NCBI RefSeq assembly: GCF_000568255.1
Contig: NZ_KK037166.1
Span: 7,065,171 to 7,129,170, forward strand
DNA length: 64,000 nucleotides
Source of the DNA: Kutzneria sp. 744
GTDB taxonomy: Bacteria > Actinomycetota > Actinomycetes > Mycobacteriales > Pseudonocardiaceae
Reading direction: 5' to 3'
The translations under genes and the position numbers were made by a program. Within the stretch, counting starts at the first letter, position 1; every line of letters begins with the position of its first letter. The notes under the pieces are model-generated. The model saw only the letters and a list, made by a program, of their open reading frames with translations, was not told the DNA's origin and did no database searches. This document shows, one piece after another, positions 17,695 to 27,211 of the stretch.

Positions 17695-19869
17695 TTATTC
17701 GAAGGTCTCGCCGGCGGCGGCCTTCTTGCGCAGCAGCTCCGGCGGGGCGAACCGGTCGCCGTAGCGCTGGGCCAGCTCCTCGGCCCGGGCGACGAAGCCG
17801 TTCAGGCCGCCCTCGTAGCCGTTGATGTACTGGAGCACGCCGCCGGTCCAGGCCGGGAAGCCGATGCCGAAGATGGAGCCGATGTTGGCGTCGGCGACGG
17901 CGGTGATCACGCCCTCCTCGACGCACTTCACCGTCTCGATGGCCTCGGCGAACAGCATGCGCTCCTGCATGTCCTTGAAGGGAATGTCATCGCCTTCACG
18001 GATGATGCCGGGCTTGCCGAAGTTCTCGACCAGACCCGACCACAGGCCGGCGCGCTTGCCGTCGGCGTAGTCGTAGAAGCCCTTGCCGTAGGCGCGGCCG
18101 CCGCGGTCGAAGTCCACCACCATGCGGTCGATGACCTGCTCGGCCGGGTGTGACACCCACGTGCCGCCGGCCGCCTCCACCGCCTTGCGGGACTCGTCGC
18201 GGATCTTGCGCGGCAGGGTCAGCGTCAGCTCGTCCATCAGCGACAGCACCGGGGCCGGGTAGCCGGCCTGCATGCTGGCCTGCTCGATGGACGGAGCCGG
18301 CAGGCCCTCGCCGAGCATGGCCACGCCCTCGTTGATGAACGTGCCGATGACGCGGCTGGTGAAGAAGCCGCGGCTGTCGTTGACCACGATCGGCGTCTTC
18401 TTCAGCTGCAGCACCACGTCGAACGCCTTGGCCAGGGCCTCGTCGCTCGTGTTGGCGCCGCGGATGATCTCCACCAGCGGCATCTTGTCCACCGGCGAGA
18501 AGAAGTGCAGGCCCACGAAGTCGGCCTGCCGCTTGACGCCCTCGGCCAGGCCGGTGATCGGCAGCGTGGAGGTGTTGGAGCACAGCAGGGCGTCCGGCTC
18601 GACGACGTTCTCGATCTCGGCGAACACCTTGTGCTTGAGCTCGGTGTTCTCGAAGACCGCCTCGATCACCAGGTCGCAGCCGGCCAGGTCGGCGGCGTCC
18701 GCGGTGGGCGTGATGCGGGCCAGGATCTCGTCCCGCTTCTCCTGGGTCATCTTGCCGCGGCTGATCGCCTTGTCCAGCAGGCCGACCGAGTAGTTCTTGC
18801 CCTTCTCCGCCGCCTCCGCGGAGACGTCCTTGAGCACGACCTGCATGCCCGAGCGGGCCGCGGAGTAGGCGATGCCCGCGCCCATCATGCCGGCGCCCAG
18901 CACGGCGACCTTGCGGGCCGTGTACTGCGGCACGCCCTGCGGGCGGCTGCCGCCCTTGTTGATCGTCTGGAGGTCGAAGAAGAACGCCTTGATCATGTTC
19001 TTCGAGACCTGGCCGGCCGACAGCTGGAGCATGTAGCGGGACTCGATGCGCAGGGCCGACTCGAAGTCGACCTGGCTGCCCTCGACCGCGGCCGACAGGA
19101 TCGCCTTCGGCGCCGGCATCGGCGCGCCCTTGAGCTGCTTGCGCAGGTTGGCCGGGAAGGCCGGCAGGTTGGCCGCGAACTTCGGCACCGACGGCGTGCC
19201 GCCGGGAATCCGGTAGCCCTTGACGTCCCACGGCTGCACGGCGTCCGGGTTGTCCTTGATCCACTGCTTGGCCCGGGCGACCATCTCCTCCGGCGTCGCC
19301 ACGATCTCGTCGACGATGCCGGTCTCCTTGGCCGCTGCCGGGGCCAACTGCTGGCCCTGCAACAGCAGCTTCAGCAGCGCGTCGGCGATGCCGAGCATGC
19401 GGACCGTGCGCACCACGCCCCCCGCGCCGGGCAGCAGGCCCAGCGTCACCTCGGGGAAACCGAAGCGGGACTTGGGGTTGTCCAGCGCCACCCGGTGGTG
19501 GCAGGACAGCGCGATCTCCAGGCCGCCGCCCAGCGCCGAGCCGTTCAGCGCCGCCACGACCGGCCGGCCGAGCGTCTCCAGGCCGCGCAGGGCGGCCTTG
19601 GTGCTGGTCAGCGTGGCCATGAAGGTGTCGCCGTCGGCCGGCGTCACGCGGCGCAGGTCGTTCAGGTCGCCGCCGGCGAAGAAGGTCTTCTTGGCCGAGG
19701 CCACCACCACGCCCGTGATGTCGTCACGCTCGCGGCGCAGCCGCTCCACGACCTTGGTGACCGCCGCCGTGAACTCCGGGTTCATGGTGTTGGCCGACTG
19801 GCCCGGCGCGTCCATCGTCAGCGTGACGATGCCGTCAGAGTCCTTGTCCCACTGGAAGTACTCGCTCAT
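17695..19869 (-). CDS. fadB: fatty-acid oxidation complex, enoyl-CoA hydratase / 3-hydroxyacyl-CoA dehydrogenase
   Basis: A 724-residue bifunctional beta-oxidation enzyme. Residues 1-190 form the crotonase domain ([14 protein letters not shown], oxyanion [13 protein letters not shown]); from about 320 comes the NAD domain ([46 protein letters not shown]); the C-terminal dehydrogenase domain has [12 protein letters not shown]. The ATG at 19869 matches the family start; a longer frame upstream is unsupported. It lies 11 bases after fadA, forming the usual fadA-fadB operon. Confidence 0.93.
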   Translation of the reverse strand: MSEYFQWDKDSDGIVTLTMDAPGQSANTMNPEFTAAVTKVVERLRRERDDITGVVVASAKKTFFAGGDLNDLRRVTPADGDTFMATLTSTKAALRGLETLGRPVVAALNGSALGGGLEIALSCHHRVALDNPKSRFGFPEVTLGLLPGAGGVVRTVRMLGIADALLKLLLQGQQLAPAAAKETGIVDEIVATPEEMVARAKQWIKDNPDAVQPWDVKGYRIPGGTPSVPKFAANLPAFPANLRKQLKGAPMPAPKAILSAAVEGSQVDFESALRIESRYMLQLSAGQVSKNMIKAFFFDLQTINKGGSRPQGVPQYTARKVAVLGAGMMGAGIAYSAARSGMQVVLKDVSAEAAEKGKNYSVGLLDKAISRGKMTQEKRDEILARITPTADAADLAGCDLVIEAVFENTELKHKVFAEIENVVEPDALLCSNTSTLPITGLAEGVKRQADFVGLHFFSPVDKMPLVEIIRGANTSDEALAKAFDVVLQLKKTPIVVNDSRGFFTSRVIGTFINEGVAMLGEGLPAPSIEQASMQAGYPAPVLSLMDELTLTLPRKIRDESRKAVEAAGGTWVSHPAEQVIDRMVVDFDRGGRAYGKGFYDYADGKRAGLWSGLVENFGKPGIIREGDDIPFKDMQERMLFAEAIETVKCVEEGVITAVADANIGSIFGIGFPAWTGGVLQYINGYEGGLNGFVARAEELAQRYGDRFAPPELLRKKAAAGETFE

Positions 19870-19880
19870 GACCTCGTCCC

Positions 19881-21095
19881 TCAGATGCGCTCGACGATGG
19901 TGGCGAGGCCCATGCCGCCGCCGATGCACAGGGTGACCATTCCGTACCGCAGCTCGCGGCGCTCCAGCTCGTCCACGACCGTGCTCAGGATCATCGCGCC
20001 GGTCGCGCCCAGCGGGTGGCCCAGCGCGATCGCGCCGCCGTTGACGTTGACCTTCTCCCACGGGATGTCCATGTCCCGCATGAAGCGCAGCACCACCGCC
20101 GCGAACGCCTCGTTCATCTCGACCAGGTCGATGTCGTCCACCGTCAGCCCGGCCTTGGCCAGCGCCTTGCGGCAGGCCGGGGCCGGGCCGGTCAGCATGA
20201 TCGTCGGGTCCGCGCCGCTGACCGCCGTGGCCACGATGCGGGCCCTCGGCGTGAGGCCGAAGTCCTTGCCGATCTGCTCGCTGCCGATCGCCACCAGCGC
20301 CGCGCCGTCCACGATGCCCGAGGAGTTGCCGGCGGTGTGCACGTGGTTGATGCGCTCCACCCAGTGGTACTTCTGCAGCGCCACCGCGTCGAAGCCGCCC
20401 ATCTCGCCGATGCCCGCGAACGAGGGCTTCAGCTCGCCGAGGCCCTCCAGCGTGGTGCCCGGGCGGATGAACTCGTCGCGCTCCAGCACCGTCAGGCCGT
20501 TGTGGTCGCGGACCGGCACCACCGAGCGGTCGAAGTAGCCGTTGCTCTGCGCCTTCGCCGCGCGGGCCTGCGACTCACACGCGTAGGCGTCCACGTCCTC
20601 GCGGGAGAAGCCCTCGATCGAGGCGATCAGGTCTGCGCCGATGCCCTGCGGCACGAAGCTCGTGTCATAGGCCGTCTCCGGGTCCATCGCCCAGGCGCCG
20701 CCGTCCGAGCCCATCGGGACCCGGGACATCGACTCCACGCCGCCGGCCAGGATCAGGTCGTCCCAGCCCGAGCGCACCTTCTGCGCCGCGATGTTCACCG
20801 CCTCCAGGCCCGAGGCGCAGAACCGGTTCAGCTGCACGCCCGCCACCGTGTTCGGCAGGCCCGCGGCCAGCGCCGCCGTCTTGGCGATGTCGGCGCCCTG
20901 GTCGCCGACCGGGGTCACACAGCCCAGCACCACGTCGTCGATGCGGGCCGGGTCGAGGTTCGGGTTGCGGGTGCGCAGCTCGTCGATCAGGCCGACGAGC
21001 AGGGATACGGGCTTGACCTCGTGCAGCGACCCGGTCTGCTTGCCCTTCCCCCGCGGGGTCCGGACCGCGTCGAACACAAAAGCTTCAGTGCTCAT
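19881..21095 (-). CDS. fadA: acetyl-CoA C-acyltransferase (3-ketoacyl-CoA thiolase)
   Basis: A 404-residue thiolase for the last step of beta-oxidation. The acyl-accepting Cys is in [13 protein letters not shown] near residue 91; His of [15 protein letters not shown] and the second Cys of CIGGGMGLA complete the site, with NEAFAAV preceding. The start [18 protein letters not shown] at 21095 is preceded by GGAGG. First gene of the fadA-fadB operon. The upstream region contains ATGTATCACATAC (21170-21182), a possible operator half-palindrome. Confidence 0.93.
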   Translation of the reverse strand: MSTEAFVFDAVRTPRGKGKQTGSLHEVKPVSLLVGLIDELRTRNPNLDPARIDDVVLGCVTPVGDQGADIAKTAALAAGLPNTVAGVQLNRFCASGLEAVNIAAQKVRSGWDDLILAGGVESMSRVPMGSDGGAWAMDPETAYDTSFVPQGIGADLIASIEGFSREDVDAYACESQARAAKAQSNGYFDRSVVPVRDHNGLTVLERDEFIRPGTTLEGLGELKPSFAGIGEMGGFDAVALQKYHWVERINHVHTAGNSSGIVDGAALVAIGSEQIGKDFGLTPRARIVATAVSGADPTIMLTGPAPACRKALAKAGLTVDDIDLVEMNEAFAAVVLRFMRDMDIPWEKVNVNGGAIALGHPLGATGAMILSTVVDELERRELRYGMVTLCIGGGMGLATIVERI

Positions 21096-21271
21096 GGCTG
21101 TGGCGCCTCCTGGCTCGGGCATCACGGTCGACGGTAGCGCCGCCCCAAGTAACAATCAATCCGGCCTGCATGTATCACATACCGCCCGGAATGTGAGTTG
21201 GGTCTCCCCGATCCGGGCTGTGTTCACGTTCCGCGGGTGTCAACAGCCACCAACCGCGTTATCGTGACGAT

Positions 21272-21637
21272 ATGGCTGCTCCCGCCCACTTCCCGTACCC
21301 CGATCGGTCGGCCGGGGCGCAGCAGCAGTGGGCCGGCGACGAGGAGGCAGCGGCCAGGTTCGGCTCGCCGGCCGCGATCCGCGCCGCGCTGCTGCCCGAG
21401 CAGGTGCTCGAGTTCGACGCCGCCTACGACGCGGCACTGACCACGGCGCGCCAGGCGCTGCGCTTGGACCAGCTGCACCAAGTACTGCGGGTCTGGCGAC
21501 GAGTGGCCTGGCAGACCGAGGCCGACGCCCATGCCGTCAAGGAAATGGCTGACGCCGTTGCCGAGGTCCGGCGCACGGGTAATCCCCGCGAGGGCAGCGT
21601 CTCCTGGGACGACCTGAAGGCCGAGCTCGGCGTCTGA
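21272..21637 (+). CDS. small antitoxin-like protein (DUF6247 type)
   Basis: A 121-residue soluble helical protein with RSAGAQQQWAGDEEAAARFGSP at the start, then VLEFDAAYDAALTTARQAL and LHQVLRVWRRVAWQTEADAHA, and C-terminal PREGSVSWDDLKAELGV, which resembles the tail of antitoxins of the Phd/RelB kind. It stops 12 bases before a RelE-like gene. Role as antitoxin is inferred from this pairing. Confidence 0.6.
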   Translation: MAAPAHFPYPDRSAGAQQQWAGDEEAAARFGSPAAIRAALLPEQVLEFDAAYDAALTTARQALRLDQLHQVLRVWRRVAWQTEADAHAVKEMADAVAEVRRTGNPREGSVSWDDLKAELGV

Positions 21638-21649
21638 CGGTTCCGCTCC

Positions 21650-21916
21650 ATGTCCTACGAGCTCGACATCGATCCAAACGCGCGTGCGCAGATTCGGGCG
21701 CTGCCGCCGGCGGCGCTCGACGCGTTGGCCGACGCGTTCAAGGTCCTCGCACTCGTGCCAGAACGCGGTGAGCCGCTGCACGCCGACAATCCGGACGGCG
21801 GAGTCTTCCAGCTGGTGTTCGGCGGCGGTCCAGGCCTTGTCACGTACCTGTTGCCGGCCGAGCGGCGTCGGGTCGACGTGCTTGTGGTCGACTGGGTGCA
21901 GATCGAGCAGCCATAA
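21650..21916 (+). CDS. RelE/ParE-superfamily toxin-like protein
   Basis: An 88-residue protein with the RelE-like order: YELDIDPNARAQIRALP, a helix (PAALDALADAFKVLALVPE), then beta strands GGVFQLVFGGGPGLVTYLLP and RRRVDVLVVDWVQIEQP. Classical ribosome-dependent RelE catalytic residues are not clear, so nuclease activity is unproven. Downstream partner of the antitoxin-like gene; it would act in the cytoplasm. Confidence 0.6.
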   Translation: MSYELDIDPNARAQIRALPPAALDALADAFKVLALVPERGEPLHADNPDGGVFQLVFGGGPGLVTYLLPAERRRVDVLVVDWVQIEQP

Positions 21917-21969
21917 CCCCAAAGCTCAGAGGTATCGGATTTGGAGCCGGCCCTCGCTACTGTCACCGC

Positions 21970-22318
21970 ATGCGCACGCCTGCCGACATCGTGGACTTCC
22001 TGATCGGGTTCTCCGGGCGGCAGGCGACGGATGTGATCGAGGTGCCCGGCGGGGTCGCGGTGCGCCACCGGAAGTTCCCCTCCTCGTACAACAACAACCG
22101 GGTTCTGGTGCGCGGCCCGGTCGATCCGGGGGAACTGCTGGCCGCGGTGGACGAGGTGATGGCCGACCTGGACTACCGGGTGATCGTGTTCCTCGACGAC
22201 GAAGCGGGCCGGGCGTTCGCGCCGGCGGCGGTGGAGGCGGGGTACACGCCGCACGAGCTGGTGCCGATGCGGGTTCGAGGGAGCCGTGCCGCCGGCGCCG
22301 TCTACCACGGTCCCAGGT
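21970..22318 (+). pseudogene. GNAT acetyltransferase, N-terminal part of a split gene
   Basis: About 116 residues from the ATG at 21970: RTPADIVDFLIGFSGRQA, then HRKFPSSYNNNRVLV, LDYRVIVFLDDEAGRAFAP and GYTPHELVPMRVRG. This is the N-terminal half of two-lobed GNAT-like proteins. High-GC coding sequence stops near 22318, where stretch C starts; the frame then runs on in random codons to a stop at 22347. The missing acetyl-CoA-binding half is at 22548-22879. Confidence 0.65.
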
Positions 22319-22547
22319 TAATAGCCCAGCGTCCATGCCAACAGTAGCGTACCGCATTCGTCGCGGCCATTCGTACCGAACCAAGCGATATCGATACCCG
22401 CTCACCAAAGAAGGCGGGACCTCGGCGGACCACTTACCATTCGATTCAAATGATTACAATTCCACCACCGATCTGGGACCATGTGTTCAGCGTTATTCCG
22501 AAAGACCAACGAATAAGATCGCGTAGGACACCTTCAATCTATTACGA
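22319..22547. other. compositionally anomalous non-coding stretch C
   Basis: About 229 bases with near-even base composition, no coding signal, no inverted repeat ends and no target-site duplication, separating the two halves of what appears to be one acetyltransferase gene. It contains stops in the frames of both halves. Confidence 0.7.
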
Positions 22548-22879
22548 GGTGGAGCAGCTGGCCACGCGGGATCGCGGTGCGGCGACAGGGCGCGGACGAG
22601 GTGCACTTCCTCGGTGTGATGGCCGATGGCCATCCGGTGGCATGGGCGGATCTCTATCTGCACCAAGGAATTGCCCAGATCGAGTACGTGCTGACCGTGC
22701 CCGGGCACCAGGGCCGGGGCTACTCCACGGCGATCATGCGCGAGGCGCTGCGACGGGCCCGTGACTGCGACACGGTGTTCCTGTTCGCCGACGGCGAGGA
22801 CTGGCCCCAGAACTGGTACGGCCGACTGGGGTTCACCCCAGTCGGCCGTTTTCACGAGTACGTCAGGACAGCTACTTGA
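22548..22879 (+). pseudogene. GNAT acetyltransferase, C-terminal part of a split gene
   Basis: In-frame residues SSWPRGIAVRRQGADEVHFLG, then HPVAWADLYLHQGIAQIEYVLTVP and the acetyl-CoA pyrophosphate loop GHQGRGYSTAI, ending WPQNWYGRLGFTPVGRFHEYV, the standard GNAT C-terminus. No start codon with a ribosome site; a GTG at 22577 would cut off the first strand. Strand, order and missing parts indicate it is the second half of the gene begun at 21970. Its stop overlaps the convergent hexosaminidase stop. Confidence 0.7.
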
Positions 22880-24449
22880 CCCACGGCACCTGCGGGGAGG
22901 CGTAGAAGTTCACGCCCTGCGCCTTCCAGCGCGGTCCCTGCGCGGCCAAGCGGTTCTTGAAGGTGTTCCAGTCGTGCGCGGCGGCCTGCGACCAGCCCAG
23001 CTCGGCCAGCTCGGCCAGGCGCGGGAACGCCATGTACTGGATGTCGGCCAGCTTGACGATCGTCTCCGTCCACAGAGGACCCTCGACGCCGTTGATCACG
23101 TTGGTGTTGACGCCGGTCAGGTACTTGCCCGGATCCCAGTTGTAGGCGGTCTTGGCCTCGATCAGGCCGGCCCAGTCCTGGCCGAGCGGCGTGCTGGAGG
23201 TGTACTTCATGTCCAGGTAGGCCAGATTCGCCGGGGACAGCACGAAGTGCGTGCCCTTCTTGGCCGCCGCCTGCACGGCCGCGTTGGTCGGCGTGGTGTC
23301 CCAGTACTGGCCGATGGTCGAGGGCAGCAGGGCCGCCTTGCTGATGTCGTGCCAGCCGATGGCGATCTTGCCGTGGTTGGCCACGATCTGCTGCACCTTG
23401 CCGACGAACGTCTTGTAGTCGGTGTCGGTGGTGGACTGCGACTCGTCGCCGCCGATGTGGATGTACGGGCCGGGGGTCAGCGCCGCGATCTCGCCGATGA
23501 CGTCGTCGAGGAACTTGTAGGTGACGTCCTTGGACACGCACAGCGTGCTGAAGCCGACGTCGGTGCCGGTGTAGAGCGGCGGGGCCACGCCGTTGCAGTT
23601 CAGCTCCGCGTACGAGGCCAGGGCCGCGTTGGTGTGCCCCGGCATGTCGATCTCCGGGATGATCGTGATGTACCGGCTCGCCGCGTACGCCACGATGTCC
23701 TTGTACTGCGCCTGCGTGTAGTAGCCGCCCGCGCCGCCGCCGACCTCGGTGCTGCCGCCGTAGGTGGCCAGCCGCGGCCAGCTGTTGATCTGCAGCCGCC
23801 AGCCCTGGTCGTCGCTCAGGTGCAGGTGCAGGGTGTTGACCTTGTAACGGGCGATCTCGTCGATGTAGGTCTTGACCGTGTCCACGCCGAAGAAGTGGCG
23901 GGCCACGTCCAGCATCGCGCCGCGGTAGCCGAAGCGGGGGTGGTCGCTGATCTTGCCGCCCTGGATCGTCCAGGGGCCCGGCTGCTTCGTGCTGGCGTCG
24001 ATGCTCGCCGGCAGCAGCTGGCGCAGCGTCTGCACGCCCTCGAACAGGCCCGCCGGCTTGTTCGCCGTGAGCACCACCGAGGCGCCGTTCACCGTCAGCT
24101 GGTAGCCCTCGTCGCCGAGCGAGGCGTTCGGGGCGACCGTCAGCTGGATCGGGTCCACCGCGCGGGCGATGAACGAGTGGTCCACCGGCAGGGCGAAGCC
24201 CGTGGCCGGGCGCAGCACGCCGGCCAGGTAGTCGCCGACCGACGCCGCCTGGCCGCCGGCCGCGATCCTGGCGCCGCTGCCCAGCGTGAACGTCGAGCTC
24301 GCCTGGGTCGCCGACGCGGGAGCCGGCACCACACTGGCGTACGGCACCGCCTTCGGCTTCACCGGAGCCGCCTGCGCGGCTGCCCCCGTCGTCCCGAGCA
24401 TCGTGATGGCGGCGGCCGCGACAACCAGCCGCCGGGGGATCGTTGACAT
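22872..24449 (-). CDS. secreted beta-N-acetylhexosaminidase (GH20)
   Basis: A 525-residue exported enzyme that removes terminal GlcNAc/GalNAc, for example from chitin oligomers. Signal peptide MSTIPRRLVVAAAAITMLG with cleavage near AQA. The N-terminal GH20b domain precedes the catalytic barrel: RGAMLDVARHFF, NTLHLHLSDDQGWR, EIDMPGHTNAAL and the catalytic Asp-Glu pair in HIGGDES near residue 330; aromatic subsite IGQYWDTTP follows. The site at 24526-24541 upstream resembles a DasR operator, which fits control by aminosugar status. Confidence 0.92.
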   Translation of the reverse strand: MSTIPRRLVVAAAAITMLGTTGAAAQAAPVKPKAVPYASVVPAPASATQASSTFTLGSGARIAAGGQAASVGDYLAGVLRPATGFALPVDHSFIARAVDPIQLTVAPNASLGDEGYQLTVNGASVVLTANKPAGLFEGVQTLRQLLPASIDASTKQPGPWTIQGGKISDHPRFGYRGAMLDVARHFFGVDTVKTYIDEIARYKVNTLHLHLSDDQGWRLQINSWPRLATYGGSTEVGGGAGGYYTQAQYKDIVAYAASRYITIIPEIDMPGHTNAALASYAELNCNGVAPPLYTGTDVGFSTLCVSKDVTYKFLDDVIGEIAALTPGPYIHIGGDESQSTTDTDYKTFVGKVQQIVANHGKIAIGWHDISKAALLPSTIGQYWDTTPTNAAVQAAAKKGTHFVLSPANLAYLDMKYTSSTPLGQDWAGLIEAKTAYNWDPGKYLTGVNTNVINGVEGPLWTETIVKLADIQYMAFPRLAELAELGWSQAAAHDWNTFKNRLAAQGPRWKAQGVNFYASPQVPWVK

Positions 24450-24525
24450 GTCTGGGTTGTCCTCCCGAGCGGGGACCTGGACAGGCGGCGGAAGCCCATT
24501 GGATACAGCCCCTCAGCGCACTGTC

Positions 24526-24541
24526 AAGGTATAGACCACTT
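24526..24541. promoter_or_regulatory. dre-like site (DasR operator)
   Basis: On the minus strand the sequence reads AAGTGGTCTATACCTT, close to the published DasR-responsive element A(G/C)TGGTCTAGACCA(G/C)T. It lies about 77 bases upstream of the GH20 start. DasR is the GntR-family repressor of GlcNAc and chitin genes in actinomycetes. Confidence 0.65.
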
Positions 24542-24578
24542 GGACCGGATTTGTGTCTCGGTGGCAACGCAGGAGAGT

Positions 24579-24664
24579 GCGAGGCCGCGCCGGTGCCAAT
24601 CCGGCTAGGGAAGGCACCGGTCACGAGCGGCCTCGCCCCGCGCGGAACGCGCGGAGAAGGCACA
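24579..24664. repeat. long-hairpin intergenic element, copy 3 (short form)
   Basis: Shares GCGAGGCCGCGCCGGTGCC (24579-24597) and AGGGAAGGCACCGGTCACGAG (24607-24627, same motif order) with copy 1. GCGAGGCCG pairs with CGGCCTCGC (24628-24636) and CGGTGCC with GGCACCG. The long inner arms of copy 1 are absent; a small extra hairpin, CCGCGCG/CGCGCGG, follows at 24638-24654. It sits just after the P450 stop codon (minus strand). Confidence 0.65.
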
Positions 24665-24666
24665 GC

Positions 24667-25842
24667 TCAAGCGCGGACGTGCAGGGCGGAGACGCCGCGC
24701 AGGATGAAGTGGTCACGGTAGGCGGGTTGCTCGTCGACGAGTTCGAGCGCGGGCAGGGCGGTGGCGAGGCCGGCGAGGGCGAGCTGGCCCTCCAGGCGGG
24801 CCAAGGGGGCGCCGAGGCAGAAGTGGATGCCCTGGCCGAAGGAGACGAGGCGGCCGGACTGGCGGGTGAGGTCGAGGCGGTCGGGGTCGGGGAACGCGGA
24901 GGGGTCGCGGTTGGCGGCGCCGAGGATCATGGAGACGATCTCGCCGGCGGCGACGGGGTGGCCGGCGACGGTGGTGTCGGCGAGGGCGACGCGGGAGACG
25001 AACTGCACGGGGGAGTCGTAGCGGAGCAACTCCTCGGTGGCGGACGGCGCTAGGGAAGGGTCCTCCCGCAGGAGCTGGAGCTGCGAAGGGTTGCGGAGCA
25101 GGGCAAGGGCGCCGTTGCCGATGAGGTTGACGGTGGTCTCGTGCCCGGCGACGAGCAGCAGCGCGAGGATGTCGAGCAGCTCCTGCTCGTCGAGCTTGTC
25201 GCCGTCCTGCTCGGCGGCGACGAGGCCGGTCAGCAGGTCGTCGGCGGGCCGGCCGCGGCGGGCGGCGATGAGCTCGCGGAAGTAGTTGTCGAACTCGAGT
25301 TTGGCCTGGTCACGGCGGACGAGCTGGTCGGGCGTCTGGAGGAAGTCGGGGTCGATGCCCCGGGCCATCTCCTCGGACCACCCGCTGAACCGGCTCTGGT
25401 CCTCGACGGGCACGCCGATGAGCTCGCTGATGACCATCACGGGCAGGGGATAGGCGAAGCCGCTGATCAGGTCGAACTCACCGCCGTCGCGCAGCGGGGC
25501 CAGCAGTTCGGTCACCCGCTGCTCGATGCGGGGCCGCAGCTCGCGGATGACCTTGGGCGTGAAGGCCCGGCTGACCAGGCCGCGGAGCCGGGTGTGGTCG
25601 GGCGGGTTCAGGGTGAGGAACGACAGGTGGTCGGAGCCGTTGATGCCGTCGCCGTGCCCGAGTTTCTGGTCGCGCAGGGCGGCCTCGCAGTCGGCGTGGC
25701 GGGTCAGCGTCCAGATGCCCATGGGGCTGTGGTGCACGGGATCGGTCTCGCGCTGCCGCCGGTAGACGGAGTACGGGTCGGCCCGGAATCCGGGGTTCAG
25801 CGGGTCGAAGCCGAACGGCGTCTCGTCCACGGTCAGCGTCAT
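24667..25842 (-). CDS. cytochrome P450 (CYP107-like, class I bacterial)
   Basis: A 391-residue soluble monooxygenase. Start MTLTVDETPFGFDPLNPGF at 25842. I-helix LLLVAGHETTVNLIGNG has the oxygen-activating Thr; ExxR is in EELLRYDSPVQ; the heme Cys is in FGQGIHFCLGAPLARLE. Substrate unknown. It is divergent from a TetR gene with an 86-base shared region in which ACAGTGTCG and CACGGTGTC form a direct repeat, so TetR control of the P450 is likely. No ferredoxin gene adjoins. Confidence 0.92.
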   Translation of the reverse strand: MTLTVDETPFGFDPLNPGFRADPYSVYRRQRETDPVHHSPMGIWTLTRHADCEAALRDQKLGHGDGINGSDHLSFLTLNPPDHTRLRGLVSRAFTPKVIRELRPRIEQRVTELLAPLRDGGEFDLISGFAYPLPVMVISELIGVPVEDQSRFSGWSEEMARGIDPDFLQTPDQLVRRDQAKLEFDNYFRELIAARRGRPADDLLTGLVAAEQDGDKLDEQELLDILALLLVAGHETTVNLIGNGALALLRNPSQLQLLREDPSLAPSATEELLRYDSPVQFVSRVALADTTVAGHPVAAGEIVSMILGAANRDPSAFPDPDRLDLTRQSGRLVSFGQGIHFCLGAPLARLEGQLALAGLATALPALELVDEQPAYRDHFILRGVSALHVRA

Positions 25843-25928
25843 GTCTCCACTGTGGCCCCGCCTCCGGCCCAGAGTCAACACAGTGTCGAAAAAAGTCGTC
25901 ACGGTGTCTGAAAGGGTAGGATCGGCTG

Positions 25929-26534
25929 GTGTCCGCACCTGTCCGCCGCAAAGGCCCCAGCAAGGGAGACCGCAAGCAGGAAGCGCTGCTGGAGACGGCG
26001 GAGCGGCTGCTGGCGACCAAGCCGCTGGCCGAGATCGGCATCGAGGAGCTGGCCCGTGGCGCCGGCATCTCCCGGTCCAGCTTCTACTTCTACTTCGAGT
26101 CCCGGCAGGCGATGCTGCTGGCGCTGCTGTCCCGCGTCTCCGACGACCTGGTGACGCAGGTGGTCGAGTGCTGGCTGGAGCCCCAGTCGGACATGCGCAC
26201 GACGGTCGGCACGAGCATCGGGCTGGCCGTGCAGATGTGGGACGAGCACGGCGCGGTGCTGCTGGCGGCGCAGAACCCGGACGCCCCGCCGGAGGCCCAG
26301 GAGTTCATGGCCGACCTCAACGGCCGGCTGGTCGCGGCGACCGAGGACATGATCGACCGCAATCGCGCGACGGGGGCGGCCCCGGCGGGACCGCCCTCCG
26401 CGCACTCGCTGGCCACCATGCTGGTGGGCATGACCGAGCACACCATCTCGCACAACGCGGGAGCGCTGGGCCGGGCCGAGCTCGTGGACACGCTGACCGC
26501 GATCTGGCACCGCGCGATCTTCGCCGCTGACTGA
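25929..26534 (+). CDS. TetR-family transcriptional regulator
   Basis: A 201-residue repressor. The N-terminal helix-turn-helix is clear: EIGIEELARGAGISRSSFYFYF then ESRQAMLLALL. The C-terminal ligand domain resembles the EthR-like group (TTVGTSIGLAVQMWDEHG, MLVGMTEHTISHNA). GTG start at 25929. Divergent from the P450 gene, which is the probable target; EthR-like regulators often control oxygenases. Confidence 0.88.
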   Translation: MSAPVRRKGPSKGDRKQEALLETAERLLATKPLAEIGIEELARGAGISRSSFYFYFESRQAMLLALLSRVSDDLVTQVVECWLEPQSDMRTTVGTSIGLAVQMWDEHGAVLLAAQNPDAPPEAQEFMADLNGRLVAATEDMIDRNRATGAAPAGPPSAHSLATMLVGMTEHTISHNAGALGRAELVDTLTAIWHRAIFAAD

Positions 26535-26545
26535 GGATCGAGTGC

Positions 26546-27211
26546 CTAGGCCTCGGTCGGCGCGGCCTGAGTCTGTTGCGCGGCCCGGAGTTCGGCGAAC
26601 CGGGCCTGTGCGCGGGTGGCGTACCACTTGTTCCACACGGCCAGCAGCACGAACACAGCGATGATCATCACCGTCGACACGGTGACCATGACCTCCACCG
26701 GCAGCACGAAAACCAGCGGAATGCGCAGCAGAGCTTCGAAAACCAGCCCGAATCCCCACACCGCCGACATCACGGTGAAGCTGCGCCGGAACTGCGGCAT
26801 GGTCGCCCACAGCTGCGCGAACTCGGCCTCCCGGGCCGGCTGCATGCGCAGCGCCGCGAAGTAGACGAGCGGCTTGCCCATCAGGCAGCTGACCAGGAAG
26901 GCGACACCGGCGACGAAGGTGCCGGCGGACTCCTTCACCAGCAGGAACCGCACATCGCCGGTGACGAAGGACAGCACGAGGCCGACGGTGAACACGCCGA
27001 CCATCACGGCCGAGAACAGCTCGAACTTGCGGTGCCGGGCCGCCACGAACAGTGTGCGCAGCAGGGCGATCAGCGAGCCGGCCAGCAGAGCCACGAAGTC
27101 GCTCGCCCCCAGCCAGTGCGCGACGAAGTAGGTCAGCGCCGGCACCCCCACGTCCACCAGCAGCGACCTGAGGATCGTCAGCACGCCGGGCGCCTTCGTG
27201 GACTCGCTCAT
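26546..27211 (-). CDS. VC0807-type integral membrane protein
   Basis: A 221-residue membrane protein with about six helices, e.g. LLVDVGVPALTYFVAHWLG, VALLAGSLIALLRTLFV, FSAVMVGVFTVGLVLSF and TVMIIAVFVLLAVWNKWY. Matches the VC0807-family pattern of small membrane proteins of unknown function. ATG overlaps the stop of the carotenoid oxygenase gene by four bases, so it is coupled to it and is the second gene of that operon. Confidence 0.75.
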   Translation of the reverse strand: MSESTKAPGVLTILRSLLVDVGVPALTYFVAHWLGASDFVALLAGSLIALLRTLFVAARHRKFELFSAVMVGVFTVGLVLSFVTGDVRFLLVKESAGTFVAGVAFLVSCLMGKPLVYFAALRMQPAREAEFAQLWATMPQFRRSFTVMSAVWGFGLVFEALLRIPLVFVLPVEVMVTVSTVMIIAVFVLLAVWNKWYATRAQARFAELRAAQQTQAAPTEA

